Source of the DNA: Pseudomonas sp. 2FG
Lineage (GTDB): Bacteria; Pseudomonadota; Gammaproteobacteria; Pseudomonadales; Pseudomonadaceae
Length of the DNA: 64,000 bases
Assembly: GCF_005502935.1 (NCBI RefSeq)
Contig: NZ_SCMP01000007.1
Location: forward strand, 145,510 to 209,509
Reading direction: 5' to 3'
Under the pieces are notes generated by a model, which ran no database searches, was not told where the DNA came from, and worked only from the letters and a program-made list of their open reading frames with translations. The translations under genes and the position numbers were made by a program. This document shows, piece by piece, positions 18,070-27,121 of the stretch. Positions within the stretch are counted from its first letter, which is position 1; every line of letters begins with the position of its first letter.

Positions 18070-21000
18070 TTACGCGTCGGCGAGTGACAGCAGCGAGGCG
18101 TTACCCCCCACCGCGGTGGTGTTCACCGAGGTGCTGCGCTCGTTGGCGAAGCGCAGCAGGTAGCTCGGGCCGCCGGCTTTCGGGCCGGTGCCGGACAGGC
18201 CGCAACCGCCGAAGGGTTGCACACCGACCACGGCGCCGATCTGGTTGCGATTGACGTAGAGGTTGCCGACCCGCGCCAGCGACTCGATGCGCCGTGCGGT
18301 TTCCTCGTTGCGGCTGTGTACGCCGAGGGTCAGGCCATAGCCGGTGGCGTTGATCGCGCCGACCACCTGGTCCAGCTCCGCCGCCTCGAAGCGCACGATG
18401 TGCAGGATCGGGCCGAAGTGCTCTTTCTTCAGTTCGCCGATGCCGCCGATTTCGAACGCCACCGGGGCGATGAAGTGGCCATCCAGCCCGGCGGGCAGAA
18501 TCGTTTCGGCAATCAGCTTGCCCTCGCCTTTCAACTGGGCGATATGCGCTTGCAGGCCAGCCATGGCTTCTTTGTCGATCACCGGGCCGACGTCGCTGGC
18601 GAGCAGGTCCGGCGCACCGACGTTCAGCTCGGCCATGGCGCCTTTGAGCAACTCGATCACCCGCTCGGCGATATCCGCTTGCACATAGAGCACGCGCAGG
18701 GCCGAGCAACGCTGGCCGGCGCTGGTGAAGGCGGAATGCACGGCATCGTTGACCACCTGCTCAGGCAGCGCGGTGGAATCGACGATCATCGCGTTCTGGC
18801 CGCCGGTTTCGGCGATCAGCGCGGCGATCGGGCCGGCTTTCTCGGCCAACCGGCGGTTGATGATGCGGGCGGTGTCGGTCGAACCGGTGAAGCACACGCC
18901 CGCCACACGGGCGTCGTGGCAGAACACCTCGCCGAGCGTGGCGCCGTCGCCTGGCAGGAAGGCAAGCACGTCGGTCGGCAGGCCGGCCTCGAACAACAGC
19001 TCCAGCGTGCGCGCGGCGATCAGGCTGGTCTGCTCGGCCGGCTTGGCCAATACGCAGTTACCGGCCACCAGTGCGGCGCTGATCTGGCCGAGGTAGATCG
19101 CCAGCGGGAAGTTCCACGGGCTGACGCACACGAAGATGCCGCGGCCTTCATGGAACAGCTCGTTGCGCTCGCCGGTCGGGCCCTGCAGCTCTTCACGGCC
19201 CAGACGCAGGCGCGCCTGCTGGGCGTAGTAGCGGCAGAAATCCACGGCTTCGCGGACTTCGTCGATGCCGTCCTGCAGGGTCTTGCCGGCTTCCAGGGTG
19301 CACAGCGCCATCAGCTCGCCGCGGTTGGCCTCGAGCAGCTCCGCGACGCGCTCGAAAATCGCCGCACGCTGCAATACCGGGGTCGCATTCCAGCGCGGCC
19401 AGGCCGCCGCCAGGGCATCCAGCGCCTGGTGGGCCTGGGCGGCGCTGGCGAACTGGGCGGTACCGACCAGCCTGCTCAGCTCGTAAGGGCAGCGCACTTC
19501 TTGGGCGGTGCCGGGCAGTTTCTGCCCATTGATCACCGGCGCCGCTTGCCATTGACGCTTGAGGTGCGGCTGATAGGCGAGCTCAAGCTCATTCCAGGAC
19601 TGCTGAATGTTCATGTTGAGGCCTTGGGAGTTTTTCCGCGCCGGACCGAACAGGGCCGGCGGGAGGGGGATTTTGTCATTGGCGAGGCTGGCGAACTTGC
19701 GCAGTTGCGTCACCGGATGATCGATCAGGGACTCGACCGCAATGCTCGGGTCGACCAGCTGGTGCACGAACGACGAGTTGGCGCCGTTTTCCAGCAGACG
19801 CCGCACCAGGTACGGCAGCAGGTCTTTGTGCGCACCGACCGGCGCATAAATCCGCACGTGCTTGCGGTGTTTCTCGATAATCGTGTCGTACAGCGCATCG
19901 CCCATGCCGTGCAGGCGCTGGAACTCGAACTCGCGCGGCTCCTTGGCCGCGGCGGCCAGGGCCAGGATGCAGCTCACGGTGTGGGCATTGTGACTGGCGA
20001 ACTGCGGGTAGATCACCCCACGGGTGAACTCCGAAAGCAGGAAGCGCGCGCAGGCCAGGTAGGAGGTGTCGGTGCCTTCCTTGCGGGTGAACACCGGGTA
20101 ACCATCCAGGCCCCATTGCTGCGACTGCTTGATCTCGCTGTCCCAGTAGGCGCCCTTGACCAGGCGCAGCGGCATCTTGGCGCCGAGCTCTTTGCCCAGC
20201 AGCGTCAGCCACACCAGCACCGGCAGGCAGCGCTTGGAATAGGCCTGCACCACCAGACCGAGCTCGCCCCAGCCGGCAATGGCCGGGTCGCGCAGCAGCT
20301 TCTCGAACAGCTCCAGCGACAGTTCCAGGCGGTCGGCTTCTTCGGCATCGACGGCGATGCCGACGTTCAGCTGGCGCGCCCGGATCGCCAGCTCGCGGAC
20401 GTTGGCGAACAGCTCGCTGAGCACCCGCTCGCGCTGCGCCACTTCATAGCGCGGGTGCAGGGCGGAGAGCTTGATCGAGATCGAGGGTTTCGGCCCTGGG
20501 CCGACCTGCGGCTCGGCGCCGACGGTATCGATGGCCTTGCGGTAGTCGGCCATGTACTTCTCGGCGTCTGCCGCGGTCAGCGCCGCTTCACCGAGCATGT
20601 CGAAGGAGTAGGTGTAGCCCTGTTCGCGGCACGGGCGGCCGTTCTTCAGCGCCTCGCCGATACTGCGGCCGAGGACGAACTGCTTGCCCATCAGCTTCAT
20701 CGCCTGGTTCATCGCCGCGCGAATCACCGGCTCGCCGGAGCGTTGCACCAGCTTGCTCAGCGCGCCGCCGGGCTTGCCGCTGCTGGCGCCATCCAGGTTG
20801 ACCACCTTGCCGGTCATCACCAGGCCCCAGGCCGCGAAGTTGACCAGCACGTTGTCGCTCTTGCCGAGGTGGCGATCCCACTCGGCGGCGTTCAGCTTGT
20901 CGCGGATCAACGCGTCGGCGGTAGCGGCATCGGGTACGCGCAGCAGAGCCTCGGCCAGGCACATGAGCATCAGCCCTTCCTGGGTGTCGAGGCTGTACTG

Positions 21001-21249
21001 GCGCAGCAGTGCGTCGAGGGTATCGACGGCGTTGTCCCGGCTACGAACGTCTTCGATCAAGGTCCGGGCGCCGCTGCGGATAGCCGCGATGCCGGATTCG
21101 CCGGGATCGGCGAGCTCGAGGAGCTCAGTGAGATAGGCTGCCTCGTCAACGCTGTAATTGGCGCTGATGACAGGGAAAAAATCGGCGGCCTTTTGGGAGG
21201 AGATCCGGGTAAGGAACTCGCCCTGCAAGACGTGACTGGCTTTGAACAT
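18070..21249 (-). CDS. putA: Bifunctional proline dehydrogenase / L-glutamate gamma-semialdehyde dehydrogenase PutA
   Basis: A 1059-residue enzyme converting proline to glutamate in two steps with substrate channelling, associated with the inner membrane face. The FAD-dependent proline dehydrogenase barrel spans roughly residues 190-490 (KPSISIKLSALHPRYE, LVKGAYWDSEIK, YAPVGAHKDLLPYLVRRLLENG). The NAD-dependent aldehyde dehydrogenase follows from about 540, with VSPWNFPLAI, catalytic Glu in AETGGQNAMIVD near 813 and Cys in SAGQRCSALRV near 845. The N-terminus lacks the ribbon-helix-helix repressor domain of ~1320-residue trifunctional PutA; this short form is usual in P. aeruginosa, where PruR does the regulation. 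I place the start at 21249 (MFKASHVL) because AAGAGG is nine bases upstream; the ATG at 21258 would touch that site. Confidence 0.96.
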   Translation of the reverse strand: MFKASHVLQGEFLTRISSQKAADFFPVISANYSVDEAAYLTELLELADPGESGIAAIRSGARTLIEDVRSRDNAVDTLDALLRQYSLDTQEGLMLMCLAEALLRVPDAATADALIRDKLNAAEWDRHLGKSDNVLVNFAAWGLVMTGKVVNLDGASSGKPGGALSKLVQRSGEPVIRAAMNQAMKLMGKQFVLGRSIGEALKNGRPCREQGYTYSFDMLGEAALTAADAEKYMADYRKAIDTVGAEPQVGPGPKPSISIKLSALHPRYEVAQRERVLSELFANVRELAIRARQLNVGIAVDAEEADRLELSLELFEKLLRDPAIAGWGELGLVVQAYSKRCLPVLVWLTLLGKELGAKMPLRLVKGAYWDSEIKQSQQWGLDGYPVFTRKEGTDTSYLACARFLLSEFTRGVIYPQFASHNAHTVSCILALAAAAKEPREFEFQRLHGMGDALYDTIIEKHRKHVRIYAPVGAHKDLLPYLVRRLLENGANSSFVHQLVDPSIAVESLIDHPVTQLRKFASLANDKIPLPPALFGPARKNSQGLNMNIQQSWNELELAYQPHLKRQWQAAPVINGQKLPGTAQEVRCPYELSRLVGTAQFASAAQAHQALDALAAAWPRWNATPVLQRAAIFERVAELLEANRGELMALCTLEAGKTLQDGIDEVREAVDFCRYYAQQARLRLGREELQGPTGERNELFHEGRGIFVCVSPWNFPLAIYLGQISAALVAGNCVLAKPAEQTSLIAARTLELLFEAGLPTDVLAFLPGDGATLGEVFCHDARVAGVCFTGSTDTARIINRRLAEKAGPIAALIAETGGQNAMIVDSTALPEQVVNDAVHSAFTSAGQRCSALRVLYVQADIAERVIELLKGAMAELNVGAPDLLASDVGPVIDKEAMAGLQAHIAQLKGEGKLIAETILPAGLDGHFIAPVAFEIGGIGELKKEHFGPILHIVRFEAAELDQVVGAINATGYGLTLGVHSRNEETARRIESLARVGNLYVNRNQIGAVVGVQPFGGCGLSGTGPKAGGPSYLLRFANERSTSVNTTAVGGNASLLSLADA

Positions 21250-21571
21250 CACGCCCATCCTCTTGTGGAGACTGTTGTTATGGAAACGGTCGTTATGGCG
21301 ACCACTGCTATGGGTCTAGCTCAGTGCTGCTGCTCAGGCCAAATAACACGTGGGCCTAAACCAACTTGACTGCGTAAGTGGATGGCGGAATTTAGAGGCA
21401 CAGGCATGACAGGTTCTTGCAAGAACCTCTGGAGTTTTTGCACAAAGCTCTATTCGAGGGAACTTCCGCCCAGCGGCGCTGGCATATAGCGCCCTGCATG
21501 CCCGGCGCCGCGCCCTGGAGCAGGCTCAGAGCCAAACAGCGGCTAGCGACGGCGCTCGGCAGCGAGGCAAC
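21250..21571. other. 322-base region upstream of putA
   Basis: This is the putA leader and promoter region and also lies downstream of pruR. The 10-mers GTTGTTATGG (21274-21283) and GTCGTTATGG (21289-21298) form a near-exact direct repeat with a 15-base period close to the putA start. They could be activator half-sites or chance. No gene is seen. Confidence 0.4.
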
Positions 21572-22324
21572 TCACTCGGCGCCGCGCAGGCGCTTGGGGG
21601 TCAGGCCGAGGTAGCGGCGCATCGCCGTGGTCAGCGCGCTCTGGCTGGAGAAGCCACACTCTTCGGCGATGCGGATCAGCGGCAGAGCGCTCTCGCGCAG
21701 CAACCGCGCGGCGCGGTCGAGGCGGGTTTTCAGCAGGTATTGGTGGGGGGTGAAGCCGACGCTGTCCTTGAACTGCGCATGGAAGTGGCTGGGGCTGAGG
21801 CAGGCCACCTGCGCCAGTTCGGCGACGCTGATGCGCCGCGCCAGGTGCTCGCCGATGTAGGCATCCAGCCGCTCGACATTCAGCAGGCCCACCGCCCGCT
21901 TCGCCTGCTCGCCAAATAAGCGCAGGTGCAGCGCCCGCAACAGCACGCCCCCGAGGGCGCGGGCCAGCTGCGGATCGCTGCCATAACGGGCCAACTCGGC
22001 GCCGGCATAACTCAGCAGGTTTTGAAAGTCCGCGTCCAGCGCCGGGTAGCGCGGCGTGTCGAACAGGTGGCCGAGCAGTTCCAGGTCTTCCGCCGAGTTG
22101 CCCTGCTCATCCAGATCGAGGATCAGCATGCGGTTGTCGCCGACCCCGGCGAATTGATGTTCGGCATCGCCCGGCACCAGGCAGGCGCGCATCCGACACA
22201 CCTCACCGCCGCGGCCATTGACCTCAAACTCGGCACGACCGGACAACGACATCACCAACTGGTGATGGTCGTGGGCATGTTCGTGGGCTTGGTCGTCCAG
22301 ACGGATCAGGCGGGCTTTGAGCAT
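21572..22324 (-). CDS. pruR: AraC-family regulator of proline utilisation (PruR)
   Basis: A 250-residue activator with an N-terminal cupin-like sensing domain, including the metal/ligand-type motif HEHAHDHHQLVMSLSGRAEF near residues 14-33. The C-terminal AraC double helix-turn-helix covers about 150-250 (ISVAELAQVACLSPSHFHAQFKDSVGFTPHQYLLKTRL, then IAEECGFSSQSALTTAMRRYLGLTPKRLR). Its position directly upstream of putA, next to asrA, matches PAO1 pruR, the proline-responsive activator of putA and putP. The identification therefore rests on family plus gene order. It is divergent from asrA with a spacing of 147 bases. Confidence 0.88.
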   Translation of the reverse strand: MLKARLIRLDDQAHEHAHDHHQLVMSLSGRAEFEVNGRGGEVCRMRACLVPGDAEHQFAGVGDNRMLILDLDEQGNSAEDLELLGHLFDTPRYPALDADFQNLLSYAGAELARYGSDPQLARALGGVLLRALHLRLFGEQAKRAVGLLNVERLDAYIGEHLARRISVAELAQVACLSPSHFHAQFKDSVGFTPHQYLLKTRLDRAARLLRESALPLIRIAEECGFSSQSALTTAMRRYLGLTPKRLRGAE

Positions 22325-22471
22325 GGCGGCTGCTGGTCAAATTTTGCGCAGTTTACGGGAGTACAGCGGCTTTTCCCAGTAACCACCGACCCGCGTAAAG
22401 ACCGCGCCGGGATTGAATTACCTCGACCGCCAACCCATCTACCCTTTCATGTAGTCATGACAAGGTGCCGC

Positions 22472-24865
22472 ATGAACGATCAGCACATCACCCCGGACAT
22501 AGTCGAAGACGCCGCGCACGCCCACAGCCAGAGCCTCGTCCTGCCCGACCAACGGCTGCCGCAGCGCCTCTATGTGATCCCCATCCATAACCGCCCGTTC
22601 TTCCCGGCACAGGTGCTGCCGGTGATAGTCAACCAGCAGCCCTGGGCGGAAACCCTGGCGCGCGTGGCCAAAACCGAGCACAAGAGCCTGGCGCTGTTTT
22701 ATATCGACGCCCCGACGACAAATGGCAACGGCTTCGACCCGGAGAACCTGCCCGAACACGGCACGCTGGTGCGCATTCACCATGCCTCCGAGGAAGGCGG
22801 CAAATTACAGTTCATCGCCCAGGGTCTGAGCCGCGTGCGCATCCTCGGCTGGCTCAGCCGTAAACCGCCCTACCTGGTGGAGGTCGAGTATCCGCAGAGC
22901 CCGAAAGAGTCGAGCGATGAGGTGAAGGCCTACGGCATGGCCTTGATCAATGCGATCAAGGAGCTGCTGCCGCTCAACCCGCTGTACAGCGAAGAGCTGA
23001 AGAACTACCTCAACCGCTTCAGCCCGAACGACCCCTCGCCGCTGACCGACTTCGCCGCCGCCCTGACCAGCGCACCCGGCGCCGAGCTGCAGGAGGTGCT
23101 GGACTGCGTGCCTATGCTCAAGCGCATGGAGAAGGTGCTGCCGCTGCTGCGCAAAGAGGTGGAAGTGGCGCGCCTGCAGAGTGAGCTGTCGGCCGAGGTC
23201 AATCGCACCATCGGCAAGCACCAGCGAGATTTCTTCCTCAAGGAACAGCTCAAGCTGATCCAGCAGGAACTGGGCCTGACCAAGGACGACCGCAGCGCCG
23301 ATATCGAACAGTTCCAGCAGCGCCTGGAGGGCAAGACCCTGCCCGAGCAGGCGCGCAAACGCATCCTTGATGAGCTGAACAAACTGGCGATCCTCGAGAC
23401 CGGCTCGCCGGAATACGCCGTCACGCGCAATTACCTGGACTGGGCCACCATTATTCCCTGGGGCGTTTACGGCCAGGACAAGCTCGACCTCAAGTACGCG
23501 CGCAAGGTGCTCGATCGGCAGCATGCCGGGCTCGACGACATCAAGGAGCGCATCCTCGAGTTCCTCGCCGTCGGCGCCTTCAAGGGCGAGATCGCCGGCT
23601 CCATCGTGCTGCTGGTGGGCCCGCCGGGGGTCGGCAAGACCAGTGTCGGCAAGTCGATCGCCGAGACCCTCGGCCGGCCGTTCTATCGCTTCAGTGTCGG
23701 CGGTATGCGCGACGAGGCGGAGATCAAGGGTCACCGCCGCACCTACATAGGCGCCCTGCCCGGCAAGCTGGTGCAGGCGCTGAAGGACGTCGAGGTGATG
23801 AACCCGGTGATCATGCTCGATGAGATCGACAAACTCGGCGCCAGCCACCAGGGCGACCCGGCCTCGGCGCTGCTGGAGACGCTCGACCCGGAGCAGAACG
23901 CCGAGTTCCTCGATCACTACCTGGACCTGCGCCTGGATCTGTCCAAGGTGCTGTTCATCTGCACCGCCAACACCCTGGACTCGATCCCCAGCGCGCTGCT
24001 CGACCGCATGGAAGTCATCCGCCTGTCCGGTTACATCGCCGAGGAAAAACTCGCCATCGCCAAGCGCCACCTGTGGCCCAAGCAATTGTTGAAAGCCGGG
24101 GTGCCGAAACAGCGCCTGGCGATCAGCGACAGCGCGCTGAAGGCGCTGATCGAAGGCTACGCCCGCGAGGCCGGGGTGCGTCAGCTGGAGAAACAGCTGA
24201 GCAAACTGGTGCGCAAGGCGGTGGTCACGCTGCTGGAACAGCCTGACGCCAAGCTGAAGATTGGCCCGAAGGATCTCGAAGGCTACCTCGGCATGCCGGT
24301 GTTTCGCAGCGAGCAGCTGCTCTCCGGCGTCGGCGTGCTCACCGGTCTGGCCTGGACCAGCCTGGGCGGCGCCACCTTGCCGATCGAGGCCACGCGCATT
24401 CACACGCTGAACCGCGGCTTCAAGCTCACCGGTCAGCTCGGCGCGGTGATGAAGGAGTCGGCCGAGATCGCCTACAGCTACATCAGCTCGCACCTGAAGG
24501 CCTACCAAGGCGACCCGACCTTCTTCGACCAGGCCTTCGTCCACCTGCACGTGCCGGAAGGCGCGACGCCGAAGGACGGCCCCAGCGCGGGCGTGACCAT
24601 GGCCAGCGCGCTGCTCTCGCTGGCGCGTAACCAGGCGCCGAAGAAGGGCGTGGCGATGACCGGCGAGCTGACCCTCACCGGCCATGTCCTGCCGATTGGC
24701 GGGGTGCGCGAGAAGGTCATCGCCGCGCGGCGGCAGAAAATCTTCGAGCTGATCCTGCCGGAAGCCAACCGTGGCGACTACGCCGAGCTGCCGGACTACC
24801 TCAAGGCCGGCCTGACCGTACACTTCGCCAAGCGCTATGCGGATGTAGCCAAGGTGCTGTTCTGA
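22472..24865 (+). CDS. asrA: Lon-like ATP-dependent protease AsrA
   Basis: A 797-residue Lon-family protease: N-terminal substrate-binding domain with coiled coil (about 20-320), AAA+ module with Walker A LLVGPPGVGKTSVGKS near 385 and Walker B VIMLDEIDKLGAS near 447, and a C-terminal Ser-Lys protease domain. The catalytic Ser is in KDGPSAGVTMA (about 704) and the Lys in IGGVREKVIAA (about 747). AsrA in P. aeruginosa is a heat-shock-linked Lon homologue implicated in the aminoglycoside stress response. Length and position beside pruR and icp agree with it rather than with the main lon gene near clpX. The start at 22472 (MNDQHITPD) has AAGGTG six bases upstream; longer in-frame starts have no such site. 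Confidence 0.93.
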   Translation: MNDQHITPDIVEDAAHAHSQSLVLPDQRLPQRLYVIPIHNRPFFPAQVLPVIVNQQPWAETLARVAKTEHKSLALFYIDAPTTNGNGFDPENLPEHGTLVRIHHASEEGGKLQFIAQGLSRVRILGWLSRKPPYLVEVEYPQSPKESSDEVKAYGMALINAIKELLPLNPLYSEELKNYLNRFSPNDPSPLTDFAAALTSAPGAELQEVLDCVPMLKRMEKVLPLLRKEVEVARLQSELSAEVNRTIGKHQRDFFLKEQLKLIQQELGLTKDDRSADIEQFQQRLEGKTLPEQARKRILDELNKLAILETGSPEYAVTRNYLDWATIIPWGVYGQDKLDLKYARKVLDRQHAGLDDIKERILEFLAVGAFKGEIAGSIVLLVGPPGVGKTSVGKSIAETLGRPFYRFSVGGMRDEAEIKGHRRTYIGALPGKLVQALKDVEVMNPVIMLDEIDKLGASHQGDPASALLETLDPEQNAEFLDHYLDLRLDLSKVLFICTANTLDSIPSALLDRMEVIRLSGYIAEEKLAIAKRHLWPKQLLKAGVPKQRLAISDSALKALIEGYAREAGVRQLEKQLSKLVRKAVVTLLEQPDAKLKIGPKDLEGYLGMPVFRSEQLLSGVGVLTGLAWTSLGGATLPIEATRIHTLNRGFKLTGQLGAVMKESAEIAYSYISSHLKAYQGDPTFFDQAFVHLHVPEGATPKDGPSAGVTMASALLSLARNQAPKKGVAMTGELTLTGHVLPIGGVREKVIAARRQKIFELILPEANRGDYAELPDYLKAGLTVHFAKRYADVAKVLF

Positions 24866-24881
24866 TCGCCAAGGTGCATTT

Positions 24882-24919
24882 GTAGCCGGATAAACCGCAC
24901 GGCGCGCGCTCCAGGCTAC
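24882..24919. repeat. Degenerate GTAGCC...GGCTAC palindromic repeat
   Basis: GTAGCC (24882-24887) and GGCTAC (24914-24919) enclose an imperfect GC-rich core beginning GGATAA. This looks like a worn copy of the GTAGCCCGGATAA palindromes scattered between Pseudomonas genes. It lies just after asrA and may serve as its transcript end. Confidence 0.45.
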
Positions 24920-24977
24920 GAATGTTCAGTGCCTTGCGGTTATGCTGGGGCTAGTTTTAGACCGACAGGAACTGTTT

Positions 24978-25373
24978 ATGACTGCTGCCCGCCTGCCCTT
25001 AGCCCTTGCTCTCAGTCTGCTCGCCGCCTGCGCGCAGCAGCCCAGCAACGTCACGCTGCAACAGAACCAGCAAGACGACTGCCCGCTGAAGCTGCACAGC
25101 GGGCAACAGCTGACCCTCACCCTGGCCAGCAACCCCACCACCGGCTTTCGCTGGCAAGTGCAGGACGCCGCGCCTGGCGTGCTACGCAGCCTGGGCCCGG
25201 AGGTCTATAGCAACCCGGAGGACGCCGGCCTGGTCGGCAGTGCCGGCCAGTCGACCTGGCGCTTCCAGGCCACCAACCCGGGCGACGGGCGCTTGCTGCT
25301 GCTCTACCACCGCCCCTGGGAAGTGGAAGTCGCACCGGCCAAGACCTTCGATTGCCAGATCAGCGTGAAATAA
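24978..25373 (+). CDS. icp: Chagasin-type inhibitor of cysteine peptidases (I42), lipoprotein
   Basis: A 131-residue exported protein. The N-terminus MTAARLPLALALSLLAACAQQ is a lipoprotein signal with lipobox LLAAC, so it should be anchored in the envelope. The mature part is an I42/chagasin fold with the three inhibitory loops visible: NPTTGFRW (L2), the Gly-rich GLVGSAGQSTWRF (L4) and HRPWE (L6). These wedge into papain-type active sites. PAO1 has icp (PA0778) at this place beside asrA. I chose the ATG at 24978 because AGGA precedes it and the signal peptide then starts correctly; the upstream in-frame start at 24942 has no ribosome site. Confidence 0.88.
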   Translation: MTAARLPLALALSLLAACAQQPSNVTLQQNQQDDCPLKLHSGQQLTLTLASNPTTGFRWQVQDAAPGVLRSLGPEVYSNPEDAGLVGSAGQSTWRFQATNPGDGRLLLLYHRPWEVEVAPAKTFDCQISVK

Positions 25374-25726
25374 GTCGCCCGCCACGTCTATGAACCCGCC
25401 ATGTGGTTCTGCGCCATGGCTGGGCATAGTCGCCGCTCAAGCAAGCCTTGAGGGTCGAATAGGCGCTGGCTGATGGTGACGTCGATCGGCGGGGCAGTGC
25501 TGTTTATGCTGTCCGACAGACTGACCGGCATCAACCGCTTCGTTGCACCTTTTGTCGCCGCGTCCTATGCCATTCATCCTCAGCCATTGGTTGGGCCAGC
25601 GGGAGCATCACGGCCTCGGCGATCCAGCGTCCGCCGCGTTGACCTGCTGTCTCAAAAATGCAACGGCAGCCACTCGTTAAATCGTCTATAGGAGATAGGG
25701 AGAGGACTGAATCGGGGGAGAACATC
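25374..25726. other. 353-base region between icp and lipoprotein gene
   Basis: No intact gene is seen. The middle carries a lysoplasmalogenase remnant (listed separately), and the end carries the GGGGGAG ribosome site of the next gene. Confidence 0.6.
25452..25640 (+). pseudogene. Remnant of a YhhN/TMEM86-type lysoplasmalogenase gene
   Basis: One plus-strand frame reads TSIGGAVLFMLSDRLTGINR and continues FVAPFVAASYA. This is the hallmark block of the YhhN/lysoplasmalogenase membrane family (GAlLFxlSDsllAinrF). About 30 codons later the similarity jumps to another frame, which reads FILSHWLGQ, corresponding to the conserved YWLAQ helix. Stops lie upstream (TGA at 25449-25451) and the first roughly 130 residues are missing, so this is a decayed 3' fragment with a frameshift. 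Boundaries are approximate. The identification comes from recalled family motifs, not a search. Confidence 0.5.
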
Positions 25727-26299
25727 ATGGGCGGCGGGCGGTGCAGTGCAGTTGTGATTCTCTCGGCAGTATTACTGGCTGGCTGCACCAGCCTACTGCC
25801 GAGCGAGTATGCGGAGACCGTCTCGCCCTTCGGTGATTATACGGATACCGAGATCCGCTATTCCCAGGCGGTGCCCGGCATCACCACCCGCTCCGAGCTG
25901 TTCTCCCTGGGCTTCGACCCGCTGACCCAGGGCAATGGGCGCATGCTCTCATTCATCGACGTGCGGCTGATGTTCGTCCAGCCGAATGTCCCCCTCGACT
26001 ACCTGCCGGATGGCCTGGTGAAATGCCTGGAGGCCAAGGACCGCTGCATCGGCTATGCCTTCGAGTTCTCCAAGACCGATACCCAACGAGTCGGCAGCTT
26101 CTGGGCCGACGTGCTCAACTTCCGCAAGCAGCGCGAGTTCTATGGCTGGGCCTTCCGCGCGGTCTTCGTGCTGGTCGATGACAAACTGGTGCACAAGGTC
26201 AGCAGCGGCGAGCCGAACATTCGCCGCTTCGAGGTCAAGCGCAATCCACTCGGCCCGATGCAGGGCGCTGGCGAGTTCTTTTCCGACCAGTTGAAGTAG
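25727..26299 (+). CDS. Hypothetical lipoprotein
   Basis: A 190-residue protein whose start MGGGRCSAVVILSAVLLAGC is a lipoprotein signal with lipobox LLAGC, giving a mature N-terminal Cys followed by TSLLPSEYAE. The rest is soluble, with aromatic-rich stretches (FQ-type SFIDVRLMFVQPNVPLDYLP, KQREFYGWAFRAVFVLVDDK) and two Cys near LVKCLEAKDRCIGYAF that could form a disulfide. I recognise no domain. The ATG at 25727 has GGGGGAG seven bases upstream; a longer frame from 25658 lacks the signal. It stands 78 bases before cmoA on the same strand. Confidence 0.75.
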   Translation: MGGGRCSAVVILSAVLLAGCTSLLPSEYAETVSPFGDYTDTEIRYSQAVPGITTRSELFSLGFDPLTQGNGRMLSFIDVRLMFVQPNVPLDYLPDGLVKCLEAKDRCIGYAFEFSKTDTQRVGSFWADVLNFRKQREFYGWAFRAVFVLVDDKLVHKVSSGEPNIRRFEVKRNPLGPMQGAGEFFSDQLK

Positions 26300-26377
26300 C
26301 TATCTAAGGGTATGGGTATGGCTGTGACCCAGTCTTGGCTAAAATGCCGGCCTTTCGTCATCGCCTTCGGAACCACC

Positions 26378-27121
26378 GTGAGCAAAGAACCCGACCGCCT
26401 CTTCGCCCAACCCCTGCCCCACGTTCAGGACTTCGCCTTTAACGAGGCCGTGGTGCGGGTGTTTCCGGACATGATCAAGCGCTCCGTACCGGGCTACCCG
26501 ACCATAGTCGAGAACATCGGCGTGCTCGCGGCGCAATTCGCCCAGCCGCACAGTGTGCTCTATGACCTCGGCAGTTCGTTGGGCGCGGTCACGCAAGCAC
26601 TGCGCCGGCATGTGAAGAGCGAGGATTGCCGGGTCATTGCGGTCGACAACTCCAGCGCCATGGTCGAACGCTGCAGTGAATACCTGCACGCGCAAGACTC
26701 GATGTTTCAGGAGTTGCTGCCGGTCGAGGTGATCGAGGCCGATATCCTGCGCCTGGAGTTCCGGCCGGCTTCGCTGGTGGCGCTGAACTTCACCCTGCAA
26801 TTTATCCAGCCCGAACAACGCCTGCCCCTGCTCAGCCGGATTCGCCAGGCCCTGCTGCCCGGCGGTGCGCTGATCCTCTCGGAGAAGTTGCGTTTCAGCG
26901 ATGCCGAAGAACAGGCGCTGCTCACCGGCCTGCATATCGCCTTCAAGCGCGCCAATGGCTACAGCGAGCTGGAAATCGCCCAGAAACGCAGTGCGCTGGA
27001 AAACGTGATGCTCCCCGATAGCCTCGAAGAACACCGTGAGCGGCTGCGGGCCGCCGGCTTCAGCAGAGTCGTGCCGTGGTTCCAGTGCCTCAACTTTGCC
27101 TCACTGATCGCCCTGCCATGA
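26378..27121 (+). CDS. cmoA: Carboxy-S-adenosyl-L-methionine synthase CmoA
   Basis: A 247-residue cytosolic enzyme making carboxy-SAM from SAM and prephenate, the donor for the cmo5U34 wobble modification of tRNA. It has the SAM-binding motif [19 protein letters not shown], the family opening [19 protein letters not shown] with [20 protein letters not shown], and [14 protein letters not shown] start it at the GTG at 26378 (MSKEPDRLF), which gives the family's usual length; the ATG at 26312 would add a non-conserved 22-residue leader. Its TGA overlaps the ATG of cmoB by four bases, so the two are translationally coupled. Confidence 0.95.
   Translation: MSKEPDRLFAQPLPHVQDFAFNEAVVRVFPDMIKRSVPGYPTIVENIGVLAAQFAQPHSVLYDLGSSLGAVTQALRRHVKSEDCRVIAVDNSSAMVERCSEYLHAQDSMFQELLPVEVIEADILRLEFRPASLVALNFTLQFIQPEQRLPLLSRIRQALLPGGALILSEKLRFSDAEEQALLTGLHIAFKRANGYSELEIAQKRSALENVMLPDSLEEHRERLRAAGFSRVVPWFQCLNFASLIALP

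Noticed and set aside
18217..21369. A 1050-codon open frame antisense to putA
   Set aside because: Same reason: putA is certain on the minus strand, and the antisense frame is compositional noise.
21926..22471. A longer N-terminus for AsrA starting at 21926
   Set aside because: It would overlap pruR antisense and add about 180 non-conserved residues; the 22472 start gives the family length and has a ribosome site.
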